Assembly: GCF_900142645.1 (NCBI RefSeq)
Contig: NZ_FRBP01000008.1
Location: forward strand, 30,743 to 94,742
From: Eubacterium callanderi
GTDB lineage: Bacteria; Bacillota; Clostridia; Eubacteriales; Eubacteriaceae
Reading direction: 5' to 3'
DNA length: 64,000 nucleotides
Shown: one piece after another, positions 45,515-54,950 of the stretch
Numbering within the stretch: the first letter of the stretch is position 1
Layout: each line of letters begins with the position of its first letter
The notes under the pieces: model-generated
The model's input: only the letters and a program-made list of their open reading frames with translations
Told to the model about the DNA's origin: nothing
The model's database searches: none
Program-made: the position numbers and the translations under genes

Positions 45515-45614
45515 GAGGGTTTGGGAAACTTCCCAACAAGCAAAATCCCCGTCCGGCGCGTCAGCGGCAGGACAGGGATTTACGGAAGTGGGTACCCGCT
45601 TCCTATGCTTGCTA
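45515..45614 (-). other. oriT: oriT-like repeat, copy 2 (inverted)
   Basis: A 100-base unit closely related to 38066-38164 but in opposite orientation. It keeps TTGGGAA-GT-TTCCCAA and the near-perfect GGAAGCGGGTACCCACTTCC palindrome, as well as the outer TAGCAAGCATAGG and AAACCCTC. It lies between the topoisomerase gene and the large ArdC-like gene, in the intergenic region 45412-45623. It may be a second relaxase site or a promoter-operator bound by the same MobC/relaxase. Confidence 0.7.
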
Positions 45615-45623
45615 TTCAAGTTT

Positions 45624-47714
45624 TTAGTTCTTCTGTACTTCGATACGGTAGTTGACGTATTTCCCGCCAGTGTCAGCCAGAACGATAGTTCCGTCATAGG
45701 TCTTGCCTGTTTTCGGGGAATAGAGCTTCTTCACATTCACTTTGCCGGATTTAAGGAGCGCGGCGGCAATCTTCGCGGAAAAAGCGGTCTTGCGTTCCTC
45801 GAAAAAGCGGTCATTCTTCCACATGACAAAGGCACATTCTTTGTTGCTGCAATAATAGTTTTTCTTCCCCTCATGGACGGGGGAACCGCAACGGGGGCAT
45901 TTGCCGACAGAGGGCTTTTCCTCCCGGAACAAATCCTTTTTCCCGTCCAGTGCTGCGGCGTGTGTCTGCACAAGCTCCCGCGCCATAGCTTCAATGCCGG
46001 ACAGAAATTCGCCGGGGTCTGCGGCTCCCTTTGCTATCTGCGTCAGATTGTTTTCCCATTCTGCGGTAAGCTGCGGGGAAGTGAGCATATCCGGCAAGAC
46101 TGATATAAGGGCGGCTCCGTTCTGCGTGGGGATAAGCTGCTTCCCCTTGCGCTCTGCAAAGCCGCCCTTTACCAGTTTTTCAATGACGGCGGCGCGGGTG
46201 GCGGGAGTGCCAAGCCCCCGGCGTTCCGCGTCCGGGTCGGTGTCCCCGTTCCCGGCTCGCTCCATAGCAGAGAGAAGCGACGCTTCGCTGTGGGGCTTCG
46301 GCGGCGTTGTGGTATGCTCCGTTACTTTTGCGGCGGGGTTAGGAAAGTTCTGTCCCTCGGAAAGCTCCGGCAGCGTCACGCCCTCATTTTCCCCGTCCTC
46401 TGCTTCGGGCTTATCTTTCAGCGTCGCCCGGTATCTGCGTTCAAGCTCTTTCCAACCCTCCGCAAGTACGGTCTTTCCCCTTGCGGTGAAGTCTGTCCCG
46501 GCGCATGAGAAAACCGCCGTAACCGCTTCATAAATATGCGGCTCGGCGGTGGCAAAAAGCAGACGCGCCCCCGCAAGGGTAAGGATATTCTTCTCGCTTT
46601 CCGGCAGCGCGTCCGGGTCAGCCTTTGCAAGCTCCATAGTGGGAATGATTGCGTGGTGGTCTGATACTTTCTTGCTGTCTAATACCTTTGCAATCTCCGG
46701 CGTGAAGTCCGCGCCCGCCATAAAGGGGAGCTTTTCGCAAAGCAGCGCGATAATGTCCGCTGCGGTGCCGCCCATGTCGTCAGTAAGAAAGCTGCTGTCC
46801 GTCCTCGGATAAGTAAGGAGCCGCTTTTCATAAAGGGATTGTGCAAGGTCAAGGGTCTGCTTTGCGGTGTAACCGAAAATGCGGTTCGTTTCCCGCTGCA
46901 AAGAGGTAAGGTCAAAGAGCTTTGGCGGGGCTGCGGTTTTCTTCTCTCTGGTAAGGGAAACGCATACCGCCTTTCCCGCTTCGCAAGCCCCTTTCAGCGC
47001 GTCGGCTTCTGCCTTGTCCGAAATCCTTTCGCTTGCCGCGTCCGCGCCGGATAAATCAAGGCGAACATGATAATATTTTTCTTTCTGGAAATGGGAGATA
47101 GCCGCGTCCCGGTCGGTGAGCATTTTTAAGGTCGGGGTCTGGACGCGCCCCACGTTCAAGGTCTTTCCATACAGGCAGGAGAAAAGCCGGGTGGCGTTAA
47201 TGCCGATAAGCCAGTCAGCCTTTGCGCGGCAGAGGGCGGACGCAAAGAGCGCGCCATAGTCCCGCCCGTCTTTGAGGGAAGCAAAGCCCGCCTTAATCGC
47301 CCCGTCCTCCATTGAAGAAATCCACAAGCGGCGCATGGGCTTCTTGCAGCCCGCCACTTCGTAGACAAAGCGGAAAATCAATTCACCCTCGCGCCCCGCG
47401 TCACACGCATTTACCACTTCGGAAACGTCGGCGCGGTGCATAAGCTCTTTAATGGTTTTGAATTGCTTCCCCTTGTCCGGGTCAACGGCGTACTGCCATT
47501 CCTCCGGCAGAATGGGTAAGCTGTCAAAACTCCATTTTTTATATTGCTCCCCGTAGGCGGCAGCTTCCGCAAGCTGTACCAAATGCCCGACGCACCATGA
47601 AATGAGGTAGCCGCCGCCCTCGATATACCCGTCCTGTTTCCCCTTAATGCCAAGCGCGGCGGCGATAGTCTGCGCCACGCTCGGCTTTTCTGCAATCACA
47701 AGTCTAAATGCCAT
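45624..47714 (-). CDS. topB: Topoisomerase III
   Basis: A 696-residue type IA topoisomerase. It starts with the Toprim motif RLVIAEKPSVAQTIAAALG and has the catalytic tyrosine in LLTYPRTDSSFLTDD. GRVQTPTLKMLTDRDAAI and a C-terminal zinc finger CPRCGSPVHEGKKNYYCSNKECAF follow. Conjugative elements of this type encode TopB to relax or decatenate DNA during transfer or replication. It is part of the leftward transfer operon and is followed by the oriT-like copy 2. Confidence 0.95.
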   Translation of the reverse strand: MAFRLVIAEKPSVAQTIAAALGIKGKQDGYIEGGGYLISWCVGHLVQLAEAAAYGEQYKKWSFDSLPILPEEWQYAVDPDKGKQFKTIKELMHRADVSEVVNACDAGREGELIFRFVYEVAGCKKPMRRLWISSMEDGAIKAGFASLKDGRDYGALFASALCRAKADWLIGINATRLFSCLYGKTLNVGRVQTPTLKMLTDRDAAISHFQKEKYYHVRLDLSGADAASERISDKAEADALKGACEAGKAVCVSLTREKKTAAPPKLFDLTSLQRETNRIFGYTAKQTLDLAQSLYEKRLLTYPRTDSSFLTDDMGGTAADIIALLCEKLPFMAGADFTPEIAKVLDSKKVSDHHAIIPTMELAKADPDALPESEKNILTLAGARLLFATAEPHIYEAVTAVFSCAGTDFTARGKTVLAEGWKELERRYRATLKDKPEAEDGENEGVTLPELSEGQNFPNPAAKVTEHTTTPPKPHSEASLLSAMERAGNGDTDPDAERRGLGTPATRAAVIEKLVKGGFAERKGKQLIPTQNGAALISVLPDMLTSPQLTAEWENNLTQIAKGAADPGEFLSGIEAMARELVQTHAAALDGKKDLFREEKPSVGKCPRCGSPVHEGKKNYYCSNKECAFVMWKNDRFFEERKTAFSAKIAAALLKSGKVNVKKLYSPKTGKTYDGTIVLADTGGKYVNYRIEVQKN

Positions 47715-47729
47715 GAAAAAATCCTCCTT

Positions 47730-47918
47730 TCAGCGTTCCGGCGCGGTGTGCTTCTTCTCCTGTGCCTGTTTCAGACAATAGCCGATACAGGGGGATTGCG
47801 CCTTATAAGGGCAACGCATACACGCCGGGGATTTTGGAACGGGCGGCGCACTGTCACGCCGCCCGGTGGGTCTTTGTACCATCATTTTTTCTAAAGGGTT
47901 TTCGGTAAAAAGCGTCAT
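47730..47918 (-). CDS. Small cysteine-containing protein (62 aa)
   Basis: Overlaps the end of the membrane-protein gene upstream by four bases and ends 16 bases before topB. It contains [16 protein letters not shown], a CxxC-x(7)-CxxxC set that may bind zinc. No known family. Position and overlap support a real gene in the operon. Confidence 0.55.
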   Translation of the reverse strand: MTLFTENPLEKMMVQRPTGRRDSAPPVPKSPACMRCPYKAQSPCIGYCLKQAQEKKHTAPER

Positions 47919-48616
47919 GCTTCCTCGTCCTCCTGTTCTTCATCAGAAAGCCCGTCCCCCTCGTCCTCGTCGTAATCGTCAAAATCGAAATCTTCAAGGT
48001 CGGTGTCGCCCTTGACGTTCTGCTTTGGCTTCATAAACTTAAAATAATAGAACGCGCCCCCGCCGCCAAGAAGTGCCACGACAAGGAAAAGCACAAGCCC
48101 GCCTGTATTGCCTTTCTCTTTGGGCTGCTCTGTTGGTTTCTCGGTTTCCGGCTCCGCTTCCTTGCCGCTGCAAGCGGTCATGTTGTCCTTGCAGACAGGG
48201 CAGCTCACATTTACCTTTCCGGCTTCGCATTTATCGGTGCAACTGCAAACGGCGGGCGGGGCTGCTTCGGTGCTTCCGTCCTCCATGAGTGCCATAAGGT
48301 CGGCTTCGTCCACTTGATTAAGGAAATGTACGGTGTCCTCGCCCTCGTCGTCCCGGTCGATAAGGATATAAAAGTAATTGCCGTTTTTGGTCGTCACTGT
48401 GATAAGCTGCTTGTTGCCGCCGAAATCGTCTACAAGGGTCGCGTTCCCGTCCGGGGTAAGGGGTTCTTCCTTTTCGGGTTCCTCATAGACAACGCCGCTG
48501 TCGTCGGTCGCGTCCTGTCCCTCCGGGGTCTGTGCAAAGGCGGTGACGGAAAAGCCGCCCGTCAGCATGAGGGCGGCGCAGAGTGCGGTCAAGGTTCTAA
48601 GGATTTTCTTATTCAT
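47915..48616 (-). CDS. Membrane-anchored exported protein, DUF4366-like
   Basis: Start at ATG 48616 behind GGAGGACACCGAGA. The 233-residue product has a signal peptide (residues 1-30 ending AFAQ), an outside domain with a cysteine cluster ([27 protein letters not shown]), a single membrane helix (about residues 173-193) and an acidic cytoplasmic tail. This is the DUF4366 family next to the mating-channel genes of Tn1549-like elements. It probably helps the channel or cell contact. Confidence 0.8.
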   Translation of the reverse strand: MNKKILRTLTALCAALMLTGGFSVTAFAQTPEGQDATDDSGVVYEEPEKEEPLTPDGNATLVDDFGGNKQLITVTTKNGNYFYILIDRDDEGEDTVHFLNQVDEADLMALMEDGSTEAAPPAVCSCTDKCEAGKVNVSCPVCKDNMTACSGKEAEPETEKPTEQPKEKGNTGGLVLFLVVALLGGGGAFYYFKFMKPKQNVKGDTDLEDFDFDDYDEDEGDGLSDEEQEDEEA

Positions 48617-48887
48617 TCTCGGTGTCCTCCATTTCTTCGGTGTCGTGGTCTGCGGGTTCTGCGGGGTAGCCCGGCGCGGCTTCCATGCCCGGAATACCGC
48701 CGCCGGAAAGCATAGCGGAAAGCTCATGCGGGGAAAGGCGCATGGAGCGCACAAGCTGTACGATTTGCAGGTTTTCCGCTTCGGTTTTCTGCGCTTCAAG
48801 CCCCCTTAATCTGTTCTGGTACTCGGTGATTTTCTCGCGGGTCTTTGCAATCTCTTTGTCGATACGTTCAATTTTGTTCATAGCCAT
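48609..48887 (-). CDS. Coiled-coil DUF4315-like protein
   Basis: Start at ATG 48887 with AAAGGAGA upstream. The 92-residue product is a coiled coil ([31 protein letters not shown]) followed by [21 protein letters not shown] and an acidic tail. It matches the DUF4315 family, a standard neighbour of the DUF4366 gene. It overlaps that gene by eight bases. Confidence 0.8.
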   Translation of the reverse strand: MAMNKIERIDKEIAKTREKITEYQNRLRGLEAQKTEAENLQIVQLVRSMRLSPHELSAMLSGGGIPGMEAAPGYPAEPADHDTEEMEDTENE

Positions 48888-48921
48888 CAATAAATTTCTC
48901 CTTTCTTTGCTCAAAAATATG

Positions 48922-51069
48922 TTAATTCCAGTTCATCAGCCCATAGCCTTTGATACAGGAGTAATTGACGGGGTAGCTCTTTATCTTGCAGGCGTCGCCG
49001 GAATTGCCCTCGACGGTATAGACGCGCTCCCCGTCCGTTCCGATAACAAGCCCCACATGGTCTGCGCTCCCGTCCCCGTCCCAGTCGAAAAAGATAGCGT
49101 CGCCGGGGGCGATATTCTCATAGCCCCTCGCGCCCCATTGCCCGCGTGACTGGAACCAGGGTACGCCCTGTGACTGGCACCCGGCAAAGCGCGGCTCGCT
49201 CTTTCCGGCTTGATTGTAGCACCATGAAACGAAACAGGCGCACCATTCCACGCGGCTGTTAAATCCGTACCAGCTCCAAAAGGGTCGCCCGCCCACGTTG
49301 CCGACTTGCCGCTTCGCAAGGTCTACAACGGCGGTGTTGCCGGGGCGTGTGCCGTTTACAAGCTGTACGCCGCTTAAATCCTCGGACGCGCCCATATCGG
49401 GGGAGCCGCCGCCGAAAATCAGCGGTTTGTTTCCGCTTGTTTCCAGATAGACGCGGTACATTTCAAGCTGCTGTGGCGTTAGAAGTTCCTCCGCAATCTC
49501 GGAAATGGGCTTGTTCGTCAGCTTCACGTTGAGGATATGGTACTCGTAGGGTACTTCCTCGGTGGTCGTTTCCCCTGTTTCCGGGTCTGTGCTTGTTTCT
49601 GTGCGGTAGCGGATTTCCGTTTCTTCTGTCAGCGTCAAAGTGTACTGCATGGCAAAGACGCGATTTAGCTCTGCCTGTGCGCTCTGCGGGGTGTAGGTCT
49701 GTAAAAGGGCGGTGAGGTAGGACGCTAACTCATGGGGGTTATGCCCGATACTGTCAAGGTCATAGCGGTATTCGTCATAGCCGGGGTGGGTGCTTTCGAT
49801 ATTGTCAATCTGCTGCTGAAGCTCGTTTTCCTTTGCGGCGTAATTGTTCTCCGTCGCCACAAGGTCGCTGTCCTCCGACGTGTAGGAAGTCCCAAGTATG
49901 CCGTTCATCAAGCCGGAGAACATGGAACCGCAAGAGGAAAGCCCCGCCGATACCATGATGAATAAGAGTAGCGCGGCAACGGCGATACATACGCCCGCCG
50001 GGTGCCGCCCTACAAAAGCGATTGCCTTTTTTGTTTCCTCGGCGGTCTTTTTTGCCGCCTTGCGGGTGTTCTCTGCGGCTTTCTGCGCCGTTTTTGCGCC
50101 GCCTTTCCTTGCCGACTTTGCATACTGCCGCTTGATTTGCTGCTTCTGCATGAAGCGGGAAAGGGGATTGCCCGCAATCTGCGGATTGTCATGCAGGGCT
50201 TTATGGTACTGAAAATCCACATTCGCCTTGAACGCCGCTTTCTCTGCCTTTGCCGCCGCCCGGTAGGGTTTGAGCTTGTGGCTGTGGTAGCCCTCCTTGA
50301 CTTTCCGCGCCCCGTACTTTGCGCCGCGCTCTGCCAGTTCTTCGGATTTGTGCGCCCCCTCAACGCCGGAATTGTCCTTTTCAACGGAATGTATCTTGTT
50401 GTGGACGAAAATACCCGCTTCCTGTGCGGGGCGGGATAGCGGGTTATTGTGGGGCTTATTCTTTCCTATGGGCTTTTCCTGTTCCTCAAAATGTAGGCGG
50501 GTCTTGCCTTTCCCGGTGGCTTCATCAAAGGTGCGCTCCCGTACAAGTTTCTTTTCTTTGGGGATAGCCGCCTTTGCCGCGTCCAGACGGTCGGCTGCTT
50601 TGTCCGATTTTCGGATATACCTTTCAAGCTCCGGCGTTGCCCGTTCCTCGTCGGTAAACTGCAAGCGGGAAGATTTTTCTTTTGCTGTGGCTTCTGCCTG
50701 TGCTTTCCTCGCCGCCTTTTTGCTCGCCTTTCTGGTACGCGCCCCGTCGATACGTTCCAAGACGCGCTCGGCTGCTGCGGTGTCCTGTTCCCGTTCTGCC
50801 CCCGGCGCATGGGGAAGCGGCGGCGTGTCGGTTAAGGGCGGGGAAGTTGCGCCGCCCGGTAGGGGCTGCGCTGCCTGTTCCGGCTGCGGTGGGGCTTCGG
50901 TCTTTGCAAAGTCCGCGTCCCTTATCCGCTTGCTGATACGTTTCTTTTTCCCGGTAGCGGCGTTTACCTCGACAGCCCCCTCGCGGGTCATTTTCTGCGT
51001 GACTTTTTCACGCGCCTTATATTGTTTTATGTGTCTGTCCCTCCAATCCGCGCCCTTGCAAGGGCGCAA
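48922..51069 (-). CDS. T4SS-associated membrane protein with CHAP peptidoglycan hydrolase domain
   Basis: A protein of up to 715 residues. The N-terminal 360 residues are basic, alanine/lysine-rich and cytoplasmic. One membrane helix is near HPAGVCIAVAALLLFIMVSAGL. A VirB8/lytic-enzyme-type extracytoplasmic region follows. The last 130 residues form a CHAP amidase with catalytic cysteine in EWCACFVSWCYNQAG and histidine in SADHVGLV. It cuts the cell wall so that the mating channel can pass. The frame overlaps the methyltransferase gene by 43 bases. The start is uncertain: the GGAGGG at that end precedes no ATG, and the first internal ATG is residue 27. Confidence 0.85.
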   Translation of the reverse strand: MRPCKGADWRDRHIKQYKAREKVTQKMTREGAVEVNAATGKKKRISKRIRDADFAKTEAPPQPEQAAQPLPGGATSPPLTDTPPLPHAPGAEREQDTAAAERVLERIDGARTRKASKKAARKAQAEATAKEKSSRLQFTDEERATPELERYIRKSDKAADRLDAAKAAIPKEKKLVRERTFDEATGKGKTRLHFEEQEKPIGKNKPHNNPLSRPAQEAGIFVHNKIHSVEKDNSGVEGAHKSEELAERGAKYGARKVKEGYHSHKLKPYRAAAKAEKAAFKANVDFQYHKALHDNPQIAGNPLSRFMQKQQIKRQYAKSARKGGAKTAQKAAENTRKAAKKTAEETKKAIAFVGRHPAGVCIAVAALLLFIMVSAGLSSCGSMFSGLMNGILGTSYTSEDSDLVATENNYAAKENELQQQIDNIESTHPGYDEYRYDLDSIGHNPHELASYLTALLQTYTPQSAQAELNRVFAMQYTLTLTEETEIRYRTETSTDPETGETTTEEVPYEYHILNVKLTNKPISEIAEELLTPQQLEMYRVYLETSGNKPLIFGGGSPDMGASEDLSGVQLVNGTRPGNTAVVDLAKRQVGNVGGRPFWSWYGFNSRVEWCACFVSWCYNQAGKSEPRFAGCQSQGVPWFQSRGQWGARGYENIAPGDAIFFDWDGDGSADHVGLVIGTDGERVYTVEGNSGDACKIKSYPVNYSCIKGYGLMNWN

Positions 51070-51986
51070 TACTCGGCGTTTATCTCAATGCCTATATAAT
51101 GCCTGTCAAGCTGCTTTGCGGCTGCCCCCGTCGTGCCGCTGCCGAAAAAGGGGTCAAGCACAACGCCGCCTTTCGGACAGCCCGCCTTGATACAGGTTTC
51201 GGCAAGTTTTGGCGGGAACGCGGCGAAATGCCCGCCCTTGTAGGGAACGGTATTGATAAGCCACACGTCCCGCCTGTTCCGCATGGTCGGCATGAGGGCT
51301 TCGTCGTAGTAGCTGCCGCTTCGCGCCCGGTTAAGCCCCTGTACGTTCCCCTGTCCGGGTACTTCGTCCGCATATTTCTGTCCCGCGCTGCGCCCGGTGC
51401 GGTACCGCGCCGCCGTTGTGGGGGCTAACGGCTCGGCTATGGCGGCTGCGTCATAAAAATACTTCTTTGACTTCGTAAGCAGAAAGATATGTTCATAGCA
51501 GCGGGTAGGGCGGTCTTTCACGCTCTCCGGCATGGGGTTTTCTTTCTGCCAGATAATGTCGCTCCGTAAATACCACCCGTCAGCGCGTAGGGCAAAGGCT
51601 AAAAGCCAAGGGATACCGATTAAGTCCTTTTGTTTGCAGCCGGAAACGCGGTTGTTTCTTGCAATCTGCTGTCCGTTTCTGCCTTTCGGGTTCTTCGGGT
51701 CTGCATGGTAGCCTTTATTTCCTGTGCCGCAGTAGGTGTCCGCGATATTCAGCCAGAGCGTACCGTCAGAACGCAGTACCCGGCGCAGCTCGCGGAAAAC
51801 CTCGGTCAGCCTGTCAATGTACTGCTCCGGCGTGTCCTCCCGCCCAATCTGCATATCAAGCCCGTAATCCCTAAGCGCATAGTAGGGCGGGCTTGTGACG
51901 CAACAGTGTACGCTTTCCTCTGGAAGCTCCCGCAAGGCATAGAGCGCGTCCCGGTTGATGATTGTGTCAGTTTTCAGCCCGTTCAT
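51027..51986 (-). CDS. Orphan beta-class DNA methyltransferase
   Basis: A 319-residue methyltransferase. The catalytic TSPPYYALRDYG lies near residues 31-42, before the SAM-binding DPFFGSGTTGAAAKQL near 280-295. This is the order of the beta class (N4-cytosine or N6-adenine). The SPPY form is typical of many N4-cytosine enzymes but not exclusive. No restriction nuclease gene is nearby. It sits in the transfer operon between VirB4 and the CHAP gene, overlapping both, and would mark element DNA to escape restriction in new hosts. Confidence 0.9.
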   Translation of the reverse strand: MNGLKTDTIINRDALYALRELPEESVHCCVTSPPYYALRDYGLDMQIGREDTPEQYIDRLTEVFRELRRVLRSDGTLWLNIADTYCGTGNKGYHADPKNPKGRNGQQIARNNRVSGCKQKDLIGIPWLLAFALRADGWYLRSDIIWQKENPMPESVKDRPTRCYEHIFLLTKSKKYFYDAAAIAEPLAPTTAARYRTGRSAGQKYADEVPGQGNVQGLNRARSGSYYDEALMPTMRNRRDVWLINTVPYKGGHFAAFPPKLAETCIKAGCPKGGVVLDPFFGSGTTGAAAKQLDRHYIGIEINAEYCALARARIGGTDT

Positions 51987-54442
51987 GCTTCGCCCACTTC
52001 CTCCGGCTTCGTCGTCATTACCCGGTAAAGCTCGGTGTCTTTCGGGAAGCGGTCTACAAAGGGCAGCACCACGTTCCCGTAGAAGATAAGCCCCTCGCCC
52101 GCTTCGGTGTGGGTGACATACTTCATCTGCTGCGGGGAGATGTTGAGCTGCTTTGCAAGGATAGCCCGGTCGCCCGCCGCCTGATTGAGCATGAGGACAA
52201 AATCAGAGTTTTCAAAGATATTCTCCACTTCGCGGGAAGCAAGCAAATCTTTGACGTTCTGCGTGATTGCTGTGGGTATGCCGCCCCATTTTCTGAAACG
52301 CTTCCAGATTTCAACGGAATAGGCGGCGGTCTGTTCCTCTTTCAAGAGAAGATGAAATTCGTCCATAAAATACCGGGTGGATTTCCTTTCTGCCCGGTTG
52401 ACGGTGACGCGGTTCCATACCTGGTCCTGCACAATGAGCATACCTAATTTTTTGAGCTGCTTCCCAAGCTGCTTGATGTCAAAGCAGACAAGGCGGTTTG
52501 AAAGCTCTACATTCGTCCTGTGGTTAAAGACGTTAAGGCTCCCGGAAACATAAAGCTCCAACGCCGCCGCGATACGCGCCGCTTCCGGCTCCGGCTGCTT
52601 CAAAAGCTCGTTGTAGAGGTCGCCCAAGATAGGCATTTTCTCCGGGTCGGGGTCTGCAAGGAAAGGGCGGTACACGTTCCTAACAGCGCGGTCAATGACG
52701 GTCTTATCGACGGGCTGCAAGCCCTCCTTGCCGCCTATGACAAGCTCGCAGAGGGAGAGGATAAAGTCGGATTTCAGCGCAAGGGGGCTGTCGTCCTCGC
52801 TGTAATTGAGGTTAATATCCATAGGGTTCACATACTGGGGCTTCCCGTCAATGCCCTTGCCCGTAGGCGATAACCGTATCACTTGCCCGTCAAGCCGCTG
52901 CACAAGGGAAAAATACTCTGCTTCCGGGTCGCAGATAATTATGTCGTCGTCGGTAATGAGGAAAGCGTTTGTCATTTCCCGTTTGGCGGCAAAGGATTTC
53001 CCGCTTCCCGGCGTACCCAAGATTAAGCCGTTGGGGTTCTTTAGCTGCTTGCGGTCGCAGAGTATCATGTTGTTAGACAGGGCGTTTAAGCCGTAATACA
53101 AAGCCGCGCCCGTCTGAAAAAGCTCCTGCGTGATAAAGGGGATAAAGATAGCGGTGCTTGACGTGGTAAGCCCTCTTTGAATGGGGATAAGGTTCTCCCC
53201 AAGCGGTACAGAGGACATAAGCCCCGCTTCCTGTTGGTAGTCAAGGCGGGTTAAGGCGCAGTTGTTCTTCTGTGCAATGCCCGCCGCCGCGAATACGTCA
53301 TTTTCCAGTTTCCTTTTTGTGTCTGCCATGTTCACCACAAGGAACGTCAAGAGGAACATTCTTTCATTCCGGCTCTGCAAGTCCTGTAAGAGGTTCTTCG
53401 CTTCGCTGCCGAAAGTGGCAAGGTCGGACGGGATTATATCCATGTCGTAGCCGCTGCGTACCGCTTTTTTCTGTTCTTCGATTTTCATTTTGTCAAGGTC
53501 GGTGATTTTCCGCTTGATTGTCTTTATGGCTTCGGTCTGGTCGATACTGTGGATATGCAGATTGACGATAACGCCCGTTTCCAAGTCCAGAATGTCAGAT
53601 AAGATACGGTCGTTTAATTCCGGCGCAAGGATTTCAAGGAATGAAACCGCGCCGATTTTGCGCCCCATGCGGAAATACCGCCCCTCGCCAAAACGGAAAG
53701 AGGACGGGGCGATAAAGTCCTTTGTGGAAAGCCCGGACGGGGCAAGCCATGAAAAATCAAAGGCAAACTGCCCGCCCTCCGGGTGGAAAATGCCATGCAG
53801 CATTTTAAGGCGTTCATAGCCTGTCATGGGGCGGGCAGACACGCCCAAGAGCTTAAAGTTGTTGAGTACGTCCGTTTCGATACGGGCAAGGCGGGATTTC
53901 GCCGCGCCCAGACTGTCGGCTTCAATGGCAAAGGTGATATATTTTGCTTTGACAAGCCCGTTGTTGCCCTTTGCAAGCTGGTTTTTCAGCATATCCCGGT
54001 ATTCTGTGCGGATAGAATTGAAAGCGTCCTCCTGTGCCGGGATATTGACCGCCTTTTCCGCTTCGCCGCGCTGCGTCCCCTGATTGATGAAAGAGAGCTG
54101 CACCGAAACGGAAGCGTCAAAGTAGTTGAGGAAGTCGCACCAGTTCTCAAAAATGGCGGTCTTGTCGTCTGCCTGTGCAAGCTGATAGTTAATATCTTCA
54201 AAGGCGACGGTCTTTGAGTATTTCCGTCCCGTAACCTTGCAGATACCGTCCGGGTACATCTGGATATAAGGGATTGTCTGCTGCGCGGTGTGCGCTTTCC
54301 CGTCGCCCTTTGCCTGTCTGATGATTTCCGCAATCTGCTTTTTCTCGGCGCGGGTGAGCTTGCGGGGCGGGTTAGGCTTTGCGCTTCCCGCCGCGCTGTT
54401 TCTTCGTGTTTCCTTTTGCAATCGCTGATACCTCCTTTTCAA
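51983..54442 (-). CDS. virB4: VirB4-type conjugation ATPase
   Basis: An 819-residue ATPase with Walker A LGTPGSGKSFAAKRE and Walker B RYFMDEFHLLL, followed by the C-terminal AITQNVKDLL. It powers pilus or channel assembly at the inner face of the membrane. The first 370 residues are the usual VirB4 N-terminal domain. It overlaps the methyltransferase gene by four bases and the PrgI gene by 71 bases, giving tight coupling. Confidence 0.95.
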   Translation of the reverse strand: MKRRYQRLQKETRRNSAAGSAKPNPPRKLTRAEKKQIAEIIRQAKGDGKAHTAQQTIPYIQMYPDGICKVTGRKYSKTVAFEDINYQLAQADDKTAIFENWCDFLNYFDASVSVQLSFINQGTQRGEAEKAVNIPAQEDAFNSIRTEYRDMLKNQLAKGNNGLVKAKYITFAIEADSLGAAKSRLARIETDVLNNFKLLGVSARPMTGYERLKMLHGIFHPEGGQFAFDFSWLAPSGLSTKDFIAPSSFRFGEGRYFRMGRKIGAVSFLEILAPELNDRILSDILDLETGVIVNLHIHSIDQTEAIKTIKRKITDLDKMKIEEQKKAVRSGYDMDIIPSDLATFGSEAKNLLQDLQSRNERMFLLTFLVVNMADTKRKLENDVFAAAGIAQKNNCALTRLDYQQEAGLMSSVPLGENLIPIQRGLTTSSTAIFIPFITQELFQTGAALYYGLNALSNNMILCDRKQLKNPNGLILGTPGSGKSFAAKREMTNAFLITDDDIIICDPEAEYFSLVQRLDGQVIRLSPTGKGIDGKPQYVNPMDINLNYSEDDSPLALKSDFILSLCELVIGGKEGLQPVDKTVIDRAVRNVYRPFLADPDPEKMPILGDLYNELLKQPEPEAARIAAALELYVSGSLNVFNHRTNVELSNRLVCFDIKQLGKQLKKLGMLIVQDQVWNRVTVNRAERKSTRYFMDEFHLLLKEEQTAAYSVEIWKRFRKWGGIPTAITQNVKDLLASREVENIFENSDFVLMLNQAAGDRAILAKQLNISPQQMKYVTHTEAGEGLIFYGNVVLPFVDRFPKDTELYRVMTTKPEEVGEA

Positions 54443-54773
54443 GTTTTCTCTGCCGTTCTAAGACGGAATAAAAGTTGTCTGTCCTGTATGGTCGTTCTTT
54501 GGGGGCTATGAATTTCGTCTGAATGATGTTCTTCACCACCACTTCAAGGGGCTGTCCATGCTTCTCATACATGGCAAAGAGGAAACAGGGCAGCATGACG
54601 GCAATCATAGCCATAGACGCAAGGCTTGTGCCTGTGCTGTCTTTGAGCAGAAAGAAAAGCGGCAAGCCGAACAGGAGAGCCGCCGCAAAACATACAATCT
54701 GCCGTTTGGTAAGGTTGAACGCTACTTTTGTCTTGACTTTGGATAAGTCTTTGGGTACGGGTACATACGCCAA
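54372..54773 (-). CDS. prgI: PrgI-family membrane protein (VirB3-like)
   Basis: A 133-residue protein starting YVPVPKDLSKVKTKVAFNLTKRQIVCF, the PrgI signature, with two membrane helices near residues 25-65. PrgI plays the part of VirB3 in Gram-positive conjugation channels, next to VirB4. The C-terminal third is basic and overlaps the VirB4 start. Confidence 0.9.
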   Translation of the reverse strand: MAYVPVPKDLSKVKTKVAFNLTKRQIVCFAAALLFGLPLFFLLKDSTGTSLASMAMIAVMLPCFLFAMYEKHGQPLEVVVKNIIQTKFIAPKERPYRTDNFYSVLERQRKLEKEVSAIAKGNTKKQRGGKRKA

Positions 54774-54950
54774 GTGAAAACCTCCTTTCTCTGGGTTTGG
54801 TGTTGCTGTAACTTCCCATAAGGGTAATCAAGGCAAAGGTCAATCTATGCCCTTTGCCCGCCCGTATTATATGGGGGTTATCCGCGTCAAGGTCGGGTCG
54901 TATTTTCGCCGCTTCGCTCTGAAAATCTCCACCCTGCCCTTGACACGCCG
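54774..54950 (-). other. Intergenic gap in the transfer operon
   Basis: This 177-base gap between the VirB6-like and PrgI genes has no supported frame. A ribosome site for PrgI lies at its left end. I see no clear promoter or terminator. Confidence 0.3.

Noticed and set aside
50297-51190. A 297-codon open frame on the plus strand
   Set aside because: It lies opposite the CHAP protein and methyltransferase genes, has no ribosome site and encodes a low-complexity serine/arginine-rich chain.
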